Notes: a model not told the origin generated them from the sequence alone. Shown: positions 11,031 through 24,138, counted from the stretch's first letter. The stretch: DNA of 64,000 bases from Nymphaea colorata (GCF_008831285.2 NC_045139.1:4190704-4254703); one strand, 5' to 3'. Made by a program: numbers and translations.

Positions 11031-11733
11031 AAAACCCCCGTTTTTTTTTTCTATATTCCCGGTTTTTTTTTTCTATATTCTTAAAAAACAGGGGCGGATA
11101 ATGTGGGTGGCCTGTAAAGATAGTTATTGATGGAAATCCATTGCCAGATTTGAAAGTAAACTCTACCCACTATTCTTAGATATATTATTGTTTAAAGAAG
11201 CATATACATTTGAGCAATCTACTTTTTTTTATAATTTTATGATTCGTATTTTATATATTTTCTTTCTCGAGCTTAACCGAGCCCAGCCCACTTAACTCAA
11301 GCTCGACTTGTTTAGGTTGTTGAGTTCACTTCTTAACTCAAACTTGAGTAGCTTAAGAAACGAGTCAGGTTCATCGAGCAAGTTGAGTCGAGCTCGAGTC
11401 AGCTTGACTGATTGAACAGCCCCAGTGTGCGCCCTTTAAGCCTCTTTTTCAGGTAACTTCTTGCTTCCTCGAAGAACCAGGTGCAAATTAAATTATGAGA
11501 TCAATATGTTTTATTTTGCTTGAAAAGCTTTATTAACATCAAATATTGAATCGGGTAATTATCCTTTTATGCATTATTAATTGTTCCTTTCTCTTTTCTT
11601 GCTATGATATCTCAGATATCGTCTATAAATAGAAGAAACTATTGCTGAAGTGTGGTTGAAATGAATGAAAATTAAAGTTGTTTTACTTTACTTTAATTTT
11701 TCAGCTTTCCTAGCAATTTCAAGTCATTGCTAG

Positions 11734-12163
11734 TAGAGATGTCAACGCATCAGATTCAAATCAGACATATCCTTAATCATATATGCTTTTCCGGATATTC
11801 ACATATTCGGATTTAAATTCGAATTCAAATTCGAATAAAAAAAATTCATATCCGAATTTAAATCTGAAATCCGATTTTACAATCAGAATCTAAATTTTTT
11901 TGAACCGGAATTTGCCAATTTTCAAAATTTAATAGCATTAGATACAGTACATTGGTCAAAAAATGAATTCGATCCGAATCCGAATCTGAATCCAAATCCA
12001 ATCGGATATTTATGTATATCCAAATTCGAATCCAAATCCGAGCGATGCCATTTATTAAACCGAATCTGATCCTATTTCTTAATCGGATATCAATTCATAT
12101 CTGATTTTTTCGAATCGCATCGGTCGGATATCCAATTCAAATTTGGATATATTGACATTCCTA
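11734..12163. mobile_element. hAT-type MITE, family H1 copy 1
   Basis: Starts tagagatgtcaac and ends attgacattccta, an imperfect terminal inverted repeat. It is flanked by a perfect 8-bp target duplication attgctag (11726-11733 and 12164-12171). The 430-bp body is rich in ATTCGGAT/ATCCGAAT words and non-coding. An 8-bp duplication and TAGGGATG-like ends are typical of non-autonomous hAT elements. Confidence 0.8.
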
Positions 12164-12745
12164 ATTGCTAGTGGTAGTAGTGGGGCATACATGGCGTTGG
12201 GAGTGACAATATGATTATGAATCATTTAAGTATGCAAGGACCAATACTTTTAAAAAAGGTGAATGACAACAAGCACTTTAATTTTAGAAAGACGCCTTTA
12301 CATTAATTTAATACGTCAACGCATCAGATTTGGGTCTAATTCATCATTTAATAGATCAGTTGGCCTAATAATTGCATATTCAGATCCAAATTCAGGTGAA
12401 GAAAATTTTGGACTATATCATAATCTGATCTTAGAACTGTAATCGGACCCAATCCAAAATCCAAGTTTGATTGTAGATCGGCAAAATGGAATCCAAATTA
12501 ACCTCATTTGATAATGATGTCAATATCCAATTTTTAAAGTTGAATTCGATTTTGGTGTTCGCATTATACACATAAAATCAAAGACAAAGCCTAATCCCAA
12601 AAGACGTTTTCTATTGAAATTTCAGAACATTTTCCATGTCCAAACGATTTCAAATCCATGGAGCTGAGATCCTCCTTGATTTGAGTTCACCTAAAATTAC
12701 TTCCACACATATTAAAATTATAGTAGAAAATAAAGTTTTGGACTT

Positions 12746-13078
12746 TTAAACAGTGATGAGGTTTTTCTCGTGTATAATACAGCGACCTTGAAAAAAACAA
12801 AAAAAAAAAAAAGAAATATATGATAAATTTTTTTAAAGAAAAAAAACTAAAAATGAAGGAAAAATAAAATAAGTGAGAAACTAATAACACAGACATCAAA
12901 AGATAAGGAGATTTACAATAAATAAAAAATACAAAATAAAAAATGAAAAGGTGAAAAAACGAGAAAAAACACTTTTTTCATTTTTGACTTTTTTTTAAAA
13001 AAAACGTGTTCTTTATTTTTAAACATCAAATTAATTTATTGCATTTTTTTGAAAAAAAAAGTTTTTTTGTGACACTAT
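12746..13078. repeat. AT-rich MITE-like element, family F1 copy 2
   Basis: Contains the family block (gaaaaataaaataagtgag, then acatcaaaagataag) and ends ttttttgtgac. The left inverted end is degraded. Confidence 0.45.
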
Positions 13079-14057
13079 CTAAAACCACGGATCTGTGGTC
13101 AGAACACCTCCCCTAGTCTGTCAAAAATCCCTGGTTTTTACAACGCAACACGCATTTGATATTCTCAATTCAGAAATCCACTGTTTGTTTAAGCTGTGGA
13201 TTTACCCAAATGCGAATCCCAGATCCAAGGCTATCAAACACGACAGGAGTTTGACATGGTTGTATAATTACGCTAGTTCTTATCTTGATCTTATTGACCA
13301 ACAAAAGATGCAAAAATATTTGCAGTAAATTGAGAAAGAATTATCTATAATGCACATACCTAATCCTGTCTTAGCATTCACTGACTTGGAATTATTCCTG
13401 GTCCCAGTAGCGAAGACCACAAAATGAAGTGCTTTTCTTCTCCAATCATTGATTTAAAAAAGATTAACAATTGAAGCAACAGGAAAGAACAAACTTAAAC
13501 TTATAAGATAATGTTTGAAAGTTTACATTCCGATGCTGTTCATGGATTTTACTAATTTCAGGGGAAACTTTAACCTCTTAGAAAATAAGTCTCTATATTT
13601 TGACTCTCGCCCAGGGTGCCGGGGCCCTCGGACTTAATGTGTTGGACCTTTTTGGGCTCTCCTTCCTTTTGCCGTTTGGTTTGTAATTATTTATTATTTG
13701 TTCTTAATAAATAGGGATGGGAGCCCTCTCTTCTAGCAGGTTTGCATTGGAAAGTTCAAAGGACTTTTACACCGAGGCTTCGGCTTTTTACTAAGGTGAA
13801 ACTAGTTTAAACCTAGTTATATGTGTCATATTGGTGCATAAATTTTCGTTAGAAAGTATGGATAATGACTAAAATACCTTTAGTTCATACTCGAAAGAGA
13901 ATTTTTTGCAAAGACAAAAATGAAAATGAAAAAAAAAAAGTAAAAAGATTATACAAAACATTTTTTAATAAATTACCAAAATGTCCTTCCTTCCTTTATT
14001 GTGTATGCCCCTAGGCAGGCATGCAACTTTCTCTGCATTGAGGTGCACGAAAAAGTT

Positions 14058-14212
14058 GTGCATGGAAGGCTTAATGACCAGAATACCTCTCTTCAAGAAA
14101 AAAAAAACCCAGACAAGACCAATTAAAAAAGTTAAAAGTTAAAAAAAAAAAACATTTGTTTTGAAAAATCTCCATACTATCCCAACTTTTCCTATAAAAA
14201 AGTTAAAATTTT

Positions 14213-14267
<55 letters not shown>

Positions 14268-14453
14268 AATTATTATATTACACCAACTTCCACTTGTGCA
14301 TGGAAGGCTTAATGACCAGAATACCACTCTTCAACACAAGGAAAAAAAAACCCAGACAAGACCAATTAAAAAAGTTAAAAGCTAAAAAAAAAACATTTGT
14401 TTTGAAAAATCTCCATACTATCCCAACTTTTCCTATAAAAAAGTTAAAATTTT

Positions 14454-14490
<37 letters not shown>

Positions 14491-14519
14491 AAAAATTATT
14501 ATATTACACCAACTTCCAC
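14058..14519 (+). repeat. Tandem duplication of 238 bp including a (TA)n tract
   Basis: Two copies (14058-14295 and 14296-14519) start gtgcatggaaggcttaatga. Each runs through an A-rich segment, a (TA)n tract and a tail gaaaaattattatattacac. The copies differ mainly in TA tract length (about 48 against 34 bp) and a few A-run indels, so the duplication is recent. Confidence 0.9.
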
Positions 14520-15303
14520 CCTTTTTTCTGGTGCATAACTCAGTCTCGTATGAGGTCGACCATATGCACAACAGGATAAACCAGTGGGGCTAATACCCTA
14601 TTGAAAATAGTTTTTAATTATTGAAAAAAAAAATGTAGAGAAATGTCATCTACAATAATGAGATTTGAAAGATATGTTTAACCTATCTTCTATAATTATG
14701 ACTTACTAATCACGTCCTTTTGGCGCTCCTCGCAGTTTGCATTCACACTGGTAAGTTGATATTAGTTCCAGTCACAAAATATTAAAAAAACATTTTTAAA
14801 AAATAAATGAAATAAAAAAATAAAAAATAATTAAAAAGAAAATAAAATATTCAAAAAGTAATCAAAAGTTGACACATGACAATCTTAAATTGGCAATCAA
14901 CCAACCAATTACATTTATATTGATGGATTTAGGCCAATTTCGACAACATTTATGTAAGGTCAATAGAGACGCTGGTATAACATCACTTTCTTGGTGTTTT
15001 CCTAATGTTGGGTGGGTTCGAGGGACCCCCAAATGTGACCTTCTTGGTAATTGGACCAAATTATAGTTTCAAATTTTGGATCATGGCTCCTGCTGCATTT
15101 TGAATCCCTGTGGTTGTTGTCACACTCTAGTGTACTACTCGCATATATTCAAACTGTGGTAAGCATTACTCTGGAAGTAAATGGCGCAACCTTAAGTTCA
15201 CCCATTCCTAGTTTCGGCCTCCCTGGTGCTTACCCAACCCAAAATTATGATTAAAACATGCAAGTGCTCCATTTATATACTGCTTAAGGACTTCAGTTTC
15301 AAG

Positions 15304-15677
15304 CCATAGTCACAAAAAACGCGATAAATTAAATCATTGTTTAAAACTAAAAAAAACAGCATTTTTTTAAACGTTAAAATGAAGAAAACACATTGTTTTT
15401 TGAAAAAAAAATGTTAAAAAAAACACGTTTTTAAAGCTTTTTTTTTTTGCTTTTTTTTTTAATGCTGAACAGTTTTTTATTTTTTTTATTTTTTATTTGT
15501 TGCAAAATCTACTTATCTTTTGATGTTTGTGTTATTAGCTTCACACTTATTTTATTATTTTTTCATTTTTAGTTTTCTTTTTTATTTTTAAAAATTTACC
15601 TTTTTTTCAAGTTCGTTGTATTATACCCGCGAAAAAGCTCGCCGTTTAAAACTCAGAAATGTCATTTGTGACTATGG
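15304..15677. repeat. AT-rich MITE-like element, family F1 copy 3 (inverted)
   Basis: Perfect 13-bp terminal inverted repeat: ccatagtcacaaa (15304-15316) and tttgtgactatgg (15665-15677). The interior carries the reverse complement of the F1 block. At 374 bp it is the best-preserved member. No clear target duplication was found. Confidence 0.7.
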
Positions 15678-17826
15678 TACTTCCAAAAGAGATATAAAGT
15701 TCCATATATGGAGCTGGATGCATGTATTTCATCCCCAATAACACATACTGCATTATCATATTGTAATATTTCGGTAATTATACTCCCATTAGATTTGCAA
15801 TATTTAAATATACAAAATTAACAAACTCGATCAAAAATTTTGAGGGTAGAATCAAATGAGACTTAGTAAGAAAATGTCATCCACATCTGATTACTAATCA
15901 GATCTGAAGCATCCTACTACTTAAATTTTGGGGCAATCTAAGAGCTTCACACAGAAGCAACTAGAAGAAGACTATGAGATTAACTTCAAGAACCGGCAAT
16001 TCTAGTATGTGGACACAAAGTAGAGTTTAAAAATATTAAAGTCCTTTTTGGAAATATATTAAATTATTATGCAACAAAAGTTATGGATCTTGACCCGTTA
16101 ATGAATGATATCAGGTTACAGTTGGAAACCATTTCATCAGCAATTTGGTCGGTCATTAAATAGTTCCCAAGAAAGTCTTCAAAGAAAATGGATCTGGGTC
16201 CACTTCTTTAATACCAAACTCTACTCATAATTGAAGGGAAGAGACACTTCCTGTGTTCTATAACAATGAAACTTGGAGTCTGTGGACTAAAGGGTGGGCT
16301 CTCTTTGCACAAGTAGTGGTTGGATGTGCCCATCCCAACCACCAGACATATGGACTGGATCCATGCTCCATATATCCTATCCAAGATCCACCTACAAATA
16401 CAATCAATAGGGTCTGGATCTCGGATCTTATATGGTCGACCAAGTCTATGCGGATCGTCGGAAACAGGTCTAAAACCAAGCCGAACCGAGCCCGACTCGG
16501 TTCAAACACACACGACAAGCTATGGCCTAGGCTCGGTCGCGGAAGCTTGCCGGACCAATGCTCGTGATCCAACTAGTAATTAACATTTTCTCAGTACTGA
16601 AACAATACCATGTTTTGACATATCTGATCTTGTTGCCATCAATAGGTAGACACCATGGCTGATCAAAGTTGCTAGAGCCTGCTCTTGTGAAGCCCACTGC
16701 TTGAATAGGACCCCCCAGAAGCTTAAATATGAGGAAATGTCATCACAGACTTAGTCATTCTAACTACCAAAGATAATATATTAATGCTACCGCTTTGAGA
16801 GTTGGGGAGGGTAAGATTACTAAAGTTGGTGATCGAACCGAGCATCCAACCGAGCATATCAGGTCCAGCCTGCTTGTAGAGACCATTTTCATGTATACTA
16901 GAGGCCAATATATGTGTGTGTGTGTGTCTAGGCACGCCTATGCTTCTCAAGCATTACAAGAACTATTTTTCCACAAAACCAGCCATACGGGCAAATGTGA
17001 TTGTTTGATTCAAAAATATCACAATATCAGACACATAATTCAGGTTTTTTATAAGGTTTTAGAAGGAAATTCATGAGCTTAGCCTTCTAGGTTCATTAAA
17101 TCCGATCCAGTCGTCAGATTTTGATTGACTTTTATATATGTGTGTATGTGTGCGTGCACATGCATGCATGTGACGAAGCTATATTATGGCAGCTGCAGGA
17201 TAGGATGCCATGACTATTGATCAGAAATAGATATGGTAGCCACGGTTTCGTGTTTGCTTCACCATAGGTCAGAATCACTTCAAGAACTCTTATTAAATGT
17301 CACTTTTCTTGTAGTGAAACTAGTTAATTAAGAGAGGTTTAGCTCACAAACCTCTTCAATAGTTCAATGTCCTGAAGAGCATAGCGTAGGTAACATAGCT
17401 GGTCGAATTGACAGGTTGATGAAAGTCCGGTCTTGATTCTTATAGATGTTATTCTTTTATATTGCAAACAATGAATGCACGACACTTTAATTGACAGGTG
17501 TTCTGCTCTCTACCCAGGTGTTGAAGCAGCTCTCTACCAACCGATGTAGGGGAAAGGAGGAGAGGTTTCAGCCTCTTGAGGTAAGTTTTTCTAAAGGGCT
17601 TTCCGCGTGCTCATTTTGGGTTAGAAACTCTCATTGAAAACCACTATGGTAAATGTTACTTACATCCAAAGCATATTTCCAGTTCATTCTTTCTATATGA
17701 TATGAAACACTAAAGTCAAACTCCTTACTATATATACCCTTTCTACGTGTTAGATTCCAGTTGGCCATATTAAAAATATTTCTCCATCCTAATTATTGGC
17801 ACGGTTTCTAGGTAGACCTTGGTGCC

Positions 17827-17833
17827 TATAAAT
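17827..17833 (+). promoter_or_regulatory. TATA box of nsLTP2 gene 3
   Basis: TATAAAT in CTATAAATTG, 75 bp upstream of the ATG at 17902. Confidence 0.65.
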
Positions 17834-17901
17834 TGTGATCTAGAGCTCAAGCTCAACTCACTCCATTGCAGGCCAAACTGACCTCCTGGTATCACCTTGC
17901 C

Positions 17902-18192
17902 ATGGATTCCAAGAGCACTGCCAGTTCTCTCATGTGCTCCTTCATCTTGGTCCTGCTCCTTGGCAATGCGCTGCCGATCTCCTCCCAGTCTTGCAGCATT
18001 GCGGCACTGAGCCCTTGCCTGCCGGCGTACCAAGGCGGCGCGGAGCCGACCTCGGACTGCTGCGACCAGCTCCGCGGCCAGCTGCCTTGCTTCTGCTCTT
18101 ATGCTGCCAATCCTACCTATGGAGCGATCATCTACTCTACTACTGGGCAGAGGATTGCCAGCGCTTGCGGCCTCAGTATCCCGAGCTGCTGA
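17902..18192 (+). CDS. Type-2 nsLTP, gene 3
   Basis: Encodes 96 residues. The ATG at 17902 is the first in frame and sits in a favourable context (gccATGg), giving MDSKSTASSLMCSFILVLLL; earlier in-frame codons contain no ATG. The signal peptide runs to about residue 29 (cleavage after SSQ is plausible). The mature protein has C31-x7-C39-x13-C53C54-x8-C63-F-C65-x23-C89-x6-C96 with the nsLTP2 hallmarks LSPCLPAYQGG and YGAIIYS. It is the most GC-rich copy in the window. Its mature part is closest to the consensus form of the family, so it may be less derived than the others. The expected role is apoplastic lipid binding. A CAATAAGG signal lies about 40 bp after the stop. Its neighbours are repeats only; the nearest relatives are 7-11 kb away. 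Confidence 0.9.
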   Translation: MDSKSTASSLMCSFILVLLLGNALPISSQSCSIAALSPCLPAYQGGAEPTSDCCDQLRGQLPCFCSYAANPTYGAIIYSTTGQRIASACGLSIPSC

Positions 18193-18541
18193 TTACCAGC
18201 CGCGCTGTGATGCAGCGGCCAGTCCGTATTCAATAAGGCCTTTTGTGCCAAGATGATGTGTAGCTGGTGATCCTAGAGGGTGACCTTGCATCGCTTATAT
18301 CTCTCCTTTGTTAGATCTGCTTTATGTGGTTGAGCTAGTGATGTGCCTTTTACTTAATATATTTAACTTATTTCTACATAATATAAAGATTAGATAGATA
18401 ATATATTTGTGTTTCATATGCTAAGTTAATTAACCAGGCGGATTGATGTCGTTTGAGATGAGGCCCAACTGGATATGCTCCTTTGGAGAGGTACTCGGGG
18501 GACGCTTAAGTTGCTGTGAGGTACTCTCCACCTTTATCTTT

Positions 18542-18543
<2 letters not shown>

Positions 18544-18632
<89 letters not shown>
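18544..18632. repeat. (TA)n followed by (GA)n microsatellite
   Basis: About 68 bp of TA followed by about 20 bp of GA. It produces spurious YIYIYI reading frames on both strands. Confidence 0.95.
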
Positions 18633-20774
18633 TAGAAGTAAAATGTCCAACAAGCCCTTGAATTTGAGAAAAAGAAAAAAAAGCCTTCTTGTAAGTGCAA
18701 GGGCAGAAAAGAAAAAGAAAAAAAAAAGTGATTTTTGTAAAATACCCAAAATAGCCTTTTTCCCATAAATAATTAAAACAGAGTCGTAAATGCTTATTCG
18801 CGCATGGCCGGGCCCAAACGCAGATGTTATGCCCAAAATATCAAAATGAAAAGAAAAATTAATATAAATTGTTGTACCTGTAATCAAAATTCTTCTACAA
18901 TGTGGCGTTTGATTGCCCCTTGTCGAATTGAGATTTCAGATCAGATGTTGGGTGTCCGGTCCAGTACTCGATGGGTACCCAGTAGCCGGCTCGACTCGGA
19001 CCTAAAAAAAAGCATGAGGTTGGGGTGGGCTCCACTAAACTCAGTCCGACTTGATAAAAATTTTTTAATACATATTTTAGATTTTTATATATAATTATAA
19101 TATTTTATTACAATTGACTATACTTATATAAAAATATTTACTTAATTGGTGGGGCTTGGGCTTGGGTTTTAGGTGTGGAACACGATGCCCAAATTTGACA
19201 TTGTGTTAAAAGCAAAATAAGAATTTTAAGTGTGCATCTTATGACGTCTAACCTCAAATCTTTTAGTTTAATTTAATTTTAGTTTAATTTAATTTTTTGC
19301 CACATCGGCAAAAACATGTTATATCACATCAACATCAACATTATATTCGTAGATTTCATATATGAAGTATTTTCAAGTTAGTAATACATGTTGTATCGGA
19401 ACACATTATGATCTTCTAGCTATATTTGATTAGGAAAATTTTTGTTTAACGACAAAACCTCTTTATCTTATTCTATTTTAAATTTCCTGATAAGGGTCCC
19501 TAGCTTTTTACAAATTACCACATGAGTACCCGTGATTGCAATTATTGGTTCGTTTGTTCAACCGGTTAAGGCAATAGGAATTAAAATAGTACTTTTTCCC
19601 CCAAGGTAAACAGTGACTTTCAACTCCATGAAATTTTATTGGAATATGAGGGAAAAAACGCGTTTCGTAAAACGATGTGCTACAGCAATTTTCGTAAACT
19701 TGATGGTCCGTAAATTGAAAAAATGCAGATGCAATCTGTTTCTGCAAAATTAAAGCAGAATATTTAGTGCTTAATTTAAGAAATTTTGCTTTTCTGCTGA
19801 AATCTTAATCATCTTAAACCGGAATATTAATCACTCAAATTGATATGGTTAACAAGCATATTATGTTGTTCACCAATTGTATGTCCACTTGATCAAAATG
19901 CTCCAACGGTGACTTCCCCTTAAGTAGGGGTGGATCCGGGCCGTGCCCAGCCCAGGACTCGGTGTTCCCAGCCCGGATCTGCGCCCGACCGGTTCGAGTA
20001 CCCGCCGGCGGTCCGGCCCGACGCCCAGGCCTACCCTTAAGGCTTTTCTCAATCGTTATGGTTGGCGAGTCAATTCACTGCAGGAGTTATTATCCTTTGT
20101 TGAATATGATATTTTCGACTTAATTTACAATAGCTGTTTTAATTTGTTTATCCACTTTTTGTATTTATGAGGTATTCCTCTTTCAGATGAGCAAGATGCC
20201 AGTCCCACCACCTTCATGAATGTCGAGGTATCTCCTCTAAGGTCTAAGGTTGCTTTGTGGTACCTTGAGGTAGGCATGAACATCGAGTCAGTCGACACCT
20301 GAAACCCGATCCTAGGCCAGTCCAAAACCTGAGCCCGGGCCCAACCCATTTCAAATTAAAAAATATAGATATTTTTAATACAAAATAATATATATATAAT
20401 TAATCGTAATAAAAAATATTATAATTATATATAAAAACAATAAAAATAGTACTAAAAATTTCTTATTGAGCCGAACTTAGTGGGGCCCACTCGAGCAAAC
20501 TTAGTGGGGCCAGCCCGGTGCCTTTTTTTCGAGCCCGAGTTAGACCTAGTACATAACCTGATGTCCTTACTTACCTTGAGGTAGACACCCTATTATGCGC
20601 TATTTGCATATCGGTGTCCCGCCTAACAGGACACTGGCAGTTCTACCAATCTTTTTTAAGGTTTCCTTTACATTTTACCTTTTTACGCTTCAAGAGCATT
20701 TAGATTTGGATGCACTAAGTCTCTAAAGACACGGTTGTTCTGTTCCTCCCATGTCTTCCAAAAACAACTTGAAA

Positions 20775-20921
20775 TGTCAGGCCAGGAGCAGGGGCCTGGG
20801 CCATGGCCCGGGTGAGTGCAGGAAAAAAAATTTATTTATATTCAAAAAATCAAATTTTTTTAGTTTAGCCGAACCCGTCGCTCTTCTTGGCCCCTTTGAT
20901 CCATCCCTGAAAGAAATTCTG
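20775..20921. repeat. GC-rich hAT-like remnant, family H2
   Basis: Contains the family words caggggcctgggccatggcc on the left and attctggctcccg on the right, comparable to 5088-5276 and 44494-44691. The ends are too degraded for target duplications. Confidence 0.35.
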
Positions 20922-21767
20922 GCTCCCGTCTCTGTGTAATCATCCCAAAGCATAATTTACGACGTTGTGTCTTTCTTGCTCCTTTGGTTTGAAAATTCTT
21001 AAGGTACCCGATCAAAATTTTTGTCTCCATTAAAAAATGCACCTACCGCTCTGAAACAATTGAGAAAGGTACAAGATCTTCGTTTGTGTATACGCCAAGA
21101 TCAAGCTATATATTTTAATTCTTCTTCTCTTCCTTTTCTTGGAAGATTTTGCAAATTGCAGATTAACTTTTTCTCACCGTTCCAATTTTTTTTTATGCCA
21201 CCCGAAAATAGGAAAAAGGGGTTTAATATCTTTCATACTCAACGTTGACAGAGGAGTCGATGCTAACCCTGCAATTATAAGTTTATTTATTGCTACCCAA
21301 TTCCCTCATCTTGTATGCGAACCTTACAAACTCATCTTCAACGCTATTGAATTCAATCTATAGTTGAATTTGGCCTCACATTGAACTATGCTGAATCTCA
21401 TTATCGATGAGCTAGACTTGTTCATTAAACCCAGTTCTTGGTTGCATGAAAAATTGCCCATGGGAGTGTAAAATGACCAAAATGCCCTTATTAAAATACA
21501 AAAAAAAAAAAACTTTTTAAAAAGGTAATAAAGAAGGATTGTGAAAAAGTAAAAAAGTTTAAAATGTAATACTTGTTGCATGCACAAAGGTGTGCACACA
21601 ACTCAACGTCTCTTGATTATAACTAGTTGTATACATGCATTTTGGGTTACCTTGAAGCCCGCCTGCGCATGAAATTATATTTTGTATTTCAAATGAATAA
21701 GATCATGAGTTGCACCAGCTCAGGTATAGTGACAGGTGGGCCGCCGGTCACTTGTTCGAGTAGCATT

Positions 21768-21935
21768 GGCATCAGCTTTCTTGCACCAATAAAGTGAGGC
21801 TAGTGTTTTTGTCACACATTAGAAATGGCATCAGCTTTCTTGTACCAATAAAGTGAGACTAGTGTTTTTGACATATTAGAAATATTGGCTTTGGCATCAG
21901 CCTTCTTGTACCAATAAAGTGAGACTGGTGTTTTT
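21768..21935 (+). repeat. Three-copy tandem repeat, 59- and 66-bp periods
   Basis: The word ggcatcag(c/c)ttcttg begins copies at 21768, 21827 and 21893. Each continues caccaataaagtgag or tgtaccaataaagtgag and then tagtgttttt or tggtgttttt. The copies are nearly identical, so the expansion is recent. Function unknown. Confidence 0.85.
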
Positions 21936-24138
21936 TATTTGTTGCATCTTTGCATAAAATGTAAATTAAACGGCCCAATTCAAGTGTAAGCTTCGTTGGA
22001 TCTCATCTGCATCATAGCCAGCTCAAGTTGGCACTAGAAAAAATAATAAGGTAGTGTTTGGATGACGAGTTCGGAGAAGATGTTTTGTAAAAATCGGGTT
22101 TCAAACTTGGTTTTAACAAAGTTTGATTTATATGTTTGGATGACACACCGAAGAAAATACTCCCTTTTCTTCTTTTTTTTTTTCTTTTTGATAACAATTT
22201 GGTAGAGTCAGGTTATTCATTAACTTTTTAAAATAATTTTGATCATTGAAATATGATCTACAAGGAGATTTTGGAAGAAAATGAGCATTTTGGGGTGTCC
22301 AAACATCCCATAAAAAACAGAATAAGTAGCTAATCTTTTTATTGGTGAAGAGATGAAACTCTCACCCAACTTTTTACAACCTTAAGGTACAAGACCTACT
22401 TTTGGTGCTTCAGAGTGCCCTTCTGCTTCGTTTTAACTTACGCATCAATGGCTCGTTTTTTGCAGCACAGATAGTTGATGTCCTGAAGATTCAAAACAAA
22501 AACTGATTGCCTACCAACTCTGTCTCTGCATTGCGCCAACCCTCTCAGAGACAACACTCCACGCGCTTTAACCAGTAAGTACAATTCTCTTGCGCAATAA
22601 AAATATCATCCAATTAAGTGGCCGTCGTGCTGTTAACCTAAGTCGTCGTGCTGTATATTCAATCCTTATTAAAGAAAGACCATGGCTTAGTAACAGTAAA
22701 TGCATATCAGTGAAGACCATAGTACTACTTTTGTGGAAAGGGGTCACAGGGATTTGGGATTTTCCTTGATTCCTGCAAAATTTTGACAAAAACTTTTTGA
22801 ATACTCCAAGTTATGGGGGCCCTTCCTTTCATTCACCCACTGAGTCTTCATTGAATGTCTTTTCTTCCCTTTGTGATCATTCAAAAGGAAACTACCGTCA
22901 TGATTTCAAATCTTCTACATTGTTTATTCAAAAGAAATTCATGCCCCATCTTTAGATATGAGTATGAAAAAAACCTATCATTTTTAAAGTTCTTGGTATG
23001 GCTGCTGCTTTTCCTGACACTACCATCAATGTTTTTTTTTTTTTACCTTCACCCAGTGTGAAAATTCACTTTCTTCCGTTCACCCAATAGTACTATTTTC
23101 CCTTTCTTGTACAGGAGACATAATAGTGATTCAGCACAAATGGACAACAAGAAGTACAAATTCCATGTTCACGATGAATCCCCCCTCCTCCAGGTCCAGA
23201 TCTCCTCAAATTAGATTATCTAACACGATACTTCAATCTGTTTCTTAATTGCAAATGGGCATGCGAAAGTTACAAATTGTTATGAATCTTTCTGATCTTG
23301 AGCAAATGGTGATCCTCTAAATGAAAGAAATTCTATTCCTAAAAGCTGTAGTCAATTCCTCTAGAGCTTTTTCAGGTTCAATTTTTCAAGTTGTTTTCAT
23401 TTGGGACCAGGCGGCTAAAAGCTTGCTCAAATGATCGATAGTGGTTTCTCTTTTTCGACAGTTCTTGGCGGCTTCGTCCCTGAAATTAGACATCATGAAA
23501 TTTTTGTTTGTTTATAAGGCGTGCATCTTTCTGACGCTTTCTTTGTTTCCTTTTCCTTTCCACTTTTCTCATGTAGCAATTGGTGCACAATTCTTCTGGT
23601 TATCGTTTTGGACTTTCATCTTTACAGCATCAAATCTCTGTATCCGACTTTCTTCTGCATCAAGGCTAATCCGAATTCGACCCATTTGCACCCATACATC
23701 TAATAGTAGATTACCAGACTCTGTTTGTTGGAGGAAGGATTTTAAACTCAAAGCCGTGAATTCTTCAGAGGGAACCTTGAAACTGTGAACTGACCAATTA
23801 ATGGCTTCCAACCTTTCATCTTCAAATCAGCCGTTCTTTCTCTCTCACTTAACCAGAATCAGCAACCCAAGTGTCAAATTCTCAGTGAATGATAAAAAAG
23901 CCTCGGAAGCATATGCTGATGGTGGGAGCAACCATTAAGCCCATCGAGTGCAAAAAGACAAAGGAAGCTACAGAATTAGTCGACTTGATGTCCTTGTCCC
24001 TTAAGTAGGCGGCTTGTCTGACACTCCACCACGAAATTTATGGCAAAGAAGATGCAATCGACATTTCACCAAGGTGAAACTGGCTTTTACGAGACTGTAT
24101 TTTGATATTGACCATGGTTGTCGCCATGCAATGGAGTC

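Larger units (their letters stand above)
11130..17826. other. Gene-free, repeat-rich interval
   Basis: Holds the H1 element (11734-12163), a degraded relative (about 12310-12560), F1 elements (12746-13078 and 15304-15677) and a tandem 238-bp repeat (14058-14519). Open frames at 16253-16583 occur on both strands over the same bases and have no family features. A short splice-bounded frame at 17518-17580 is not enough to call a gene. Confidence 0.6.
18640..24138. other. Gene-free interval
   Basis: No supported gene. It contains a three-copy tandem repeat (21768-21935), a foldback-like element whose ends read gtgtttggatgac and gtgtccaaacatcc (about 22053-22312), and a GC-rich H2-like remnant (about 20775-20921). 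Open frames at 19870-20170 and 23441-23811 overlap on opposite strands and lack family signatures. Confidence 0.55.

Noticed and set aside
16253-16583. Three overlapping ORFs of 87-104 codons on both strands
   Set aside because: Mutually overlapping on opposite strands, with no domain, start context or conservation; likely chance openness of a moderately GC-rich repeat.
17518-17580. 63-bp open segment between tacccag and gtaagt, reading VLKQLSTNRCRGKEERFQPLE
   Set aside because: Good splice-site look but no partner exons or homologue could be found; chance is likely.
18506-18887. Reading frames of alternating Tyr-Ile (also at 37625-38145 and 41080-41409)
   Set aside because: They are translations of (TA)n tracts and occur on both strands.
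21760-21935. Possible CRISPR-like array
   Set aside because: Only three direct copies without unique spacers, in a plant genome; an ordinary tandem repeat.
23140-23214. 24-residue frame MDNKKYKFHVHDESPLLQV after an acceptor-like site
   Set aside because: Too short and isolated; no adjoining exon or family signature.
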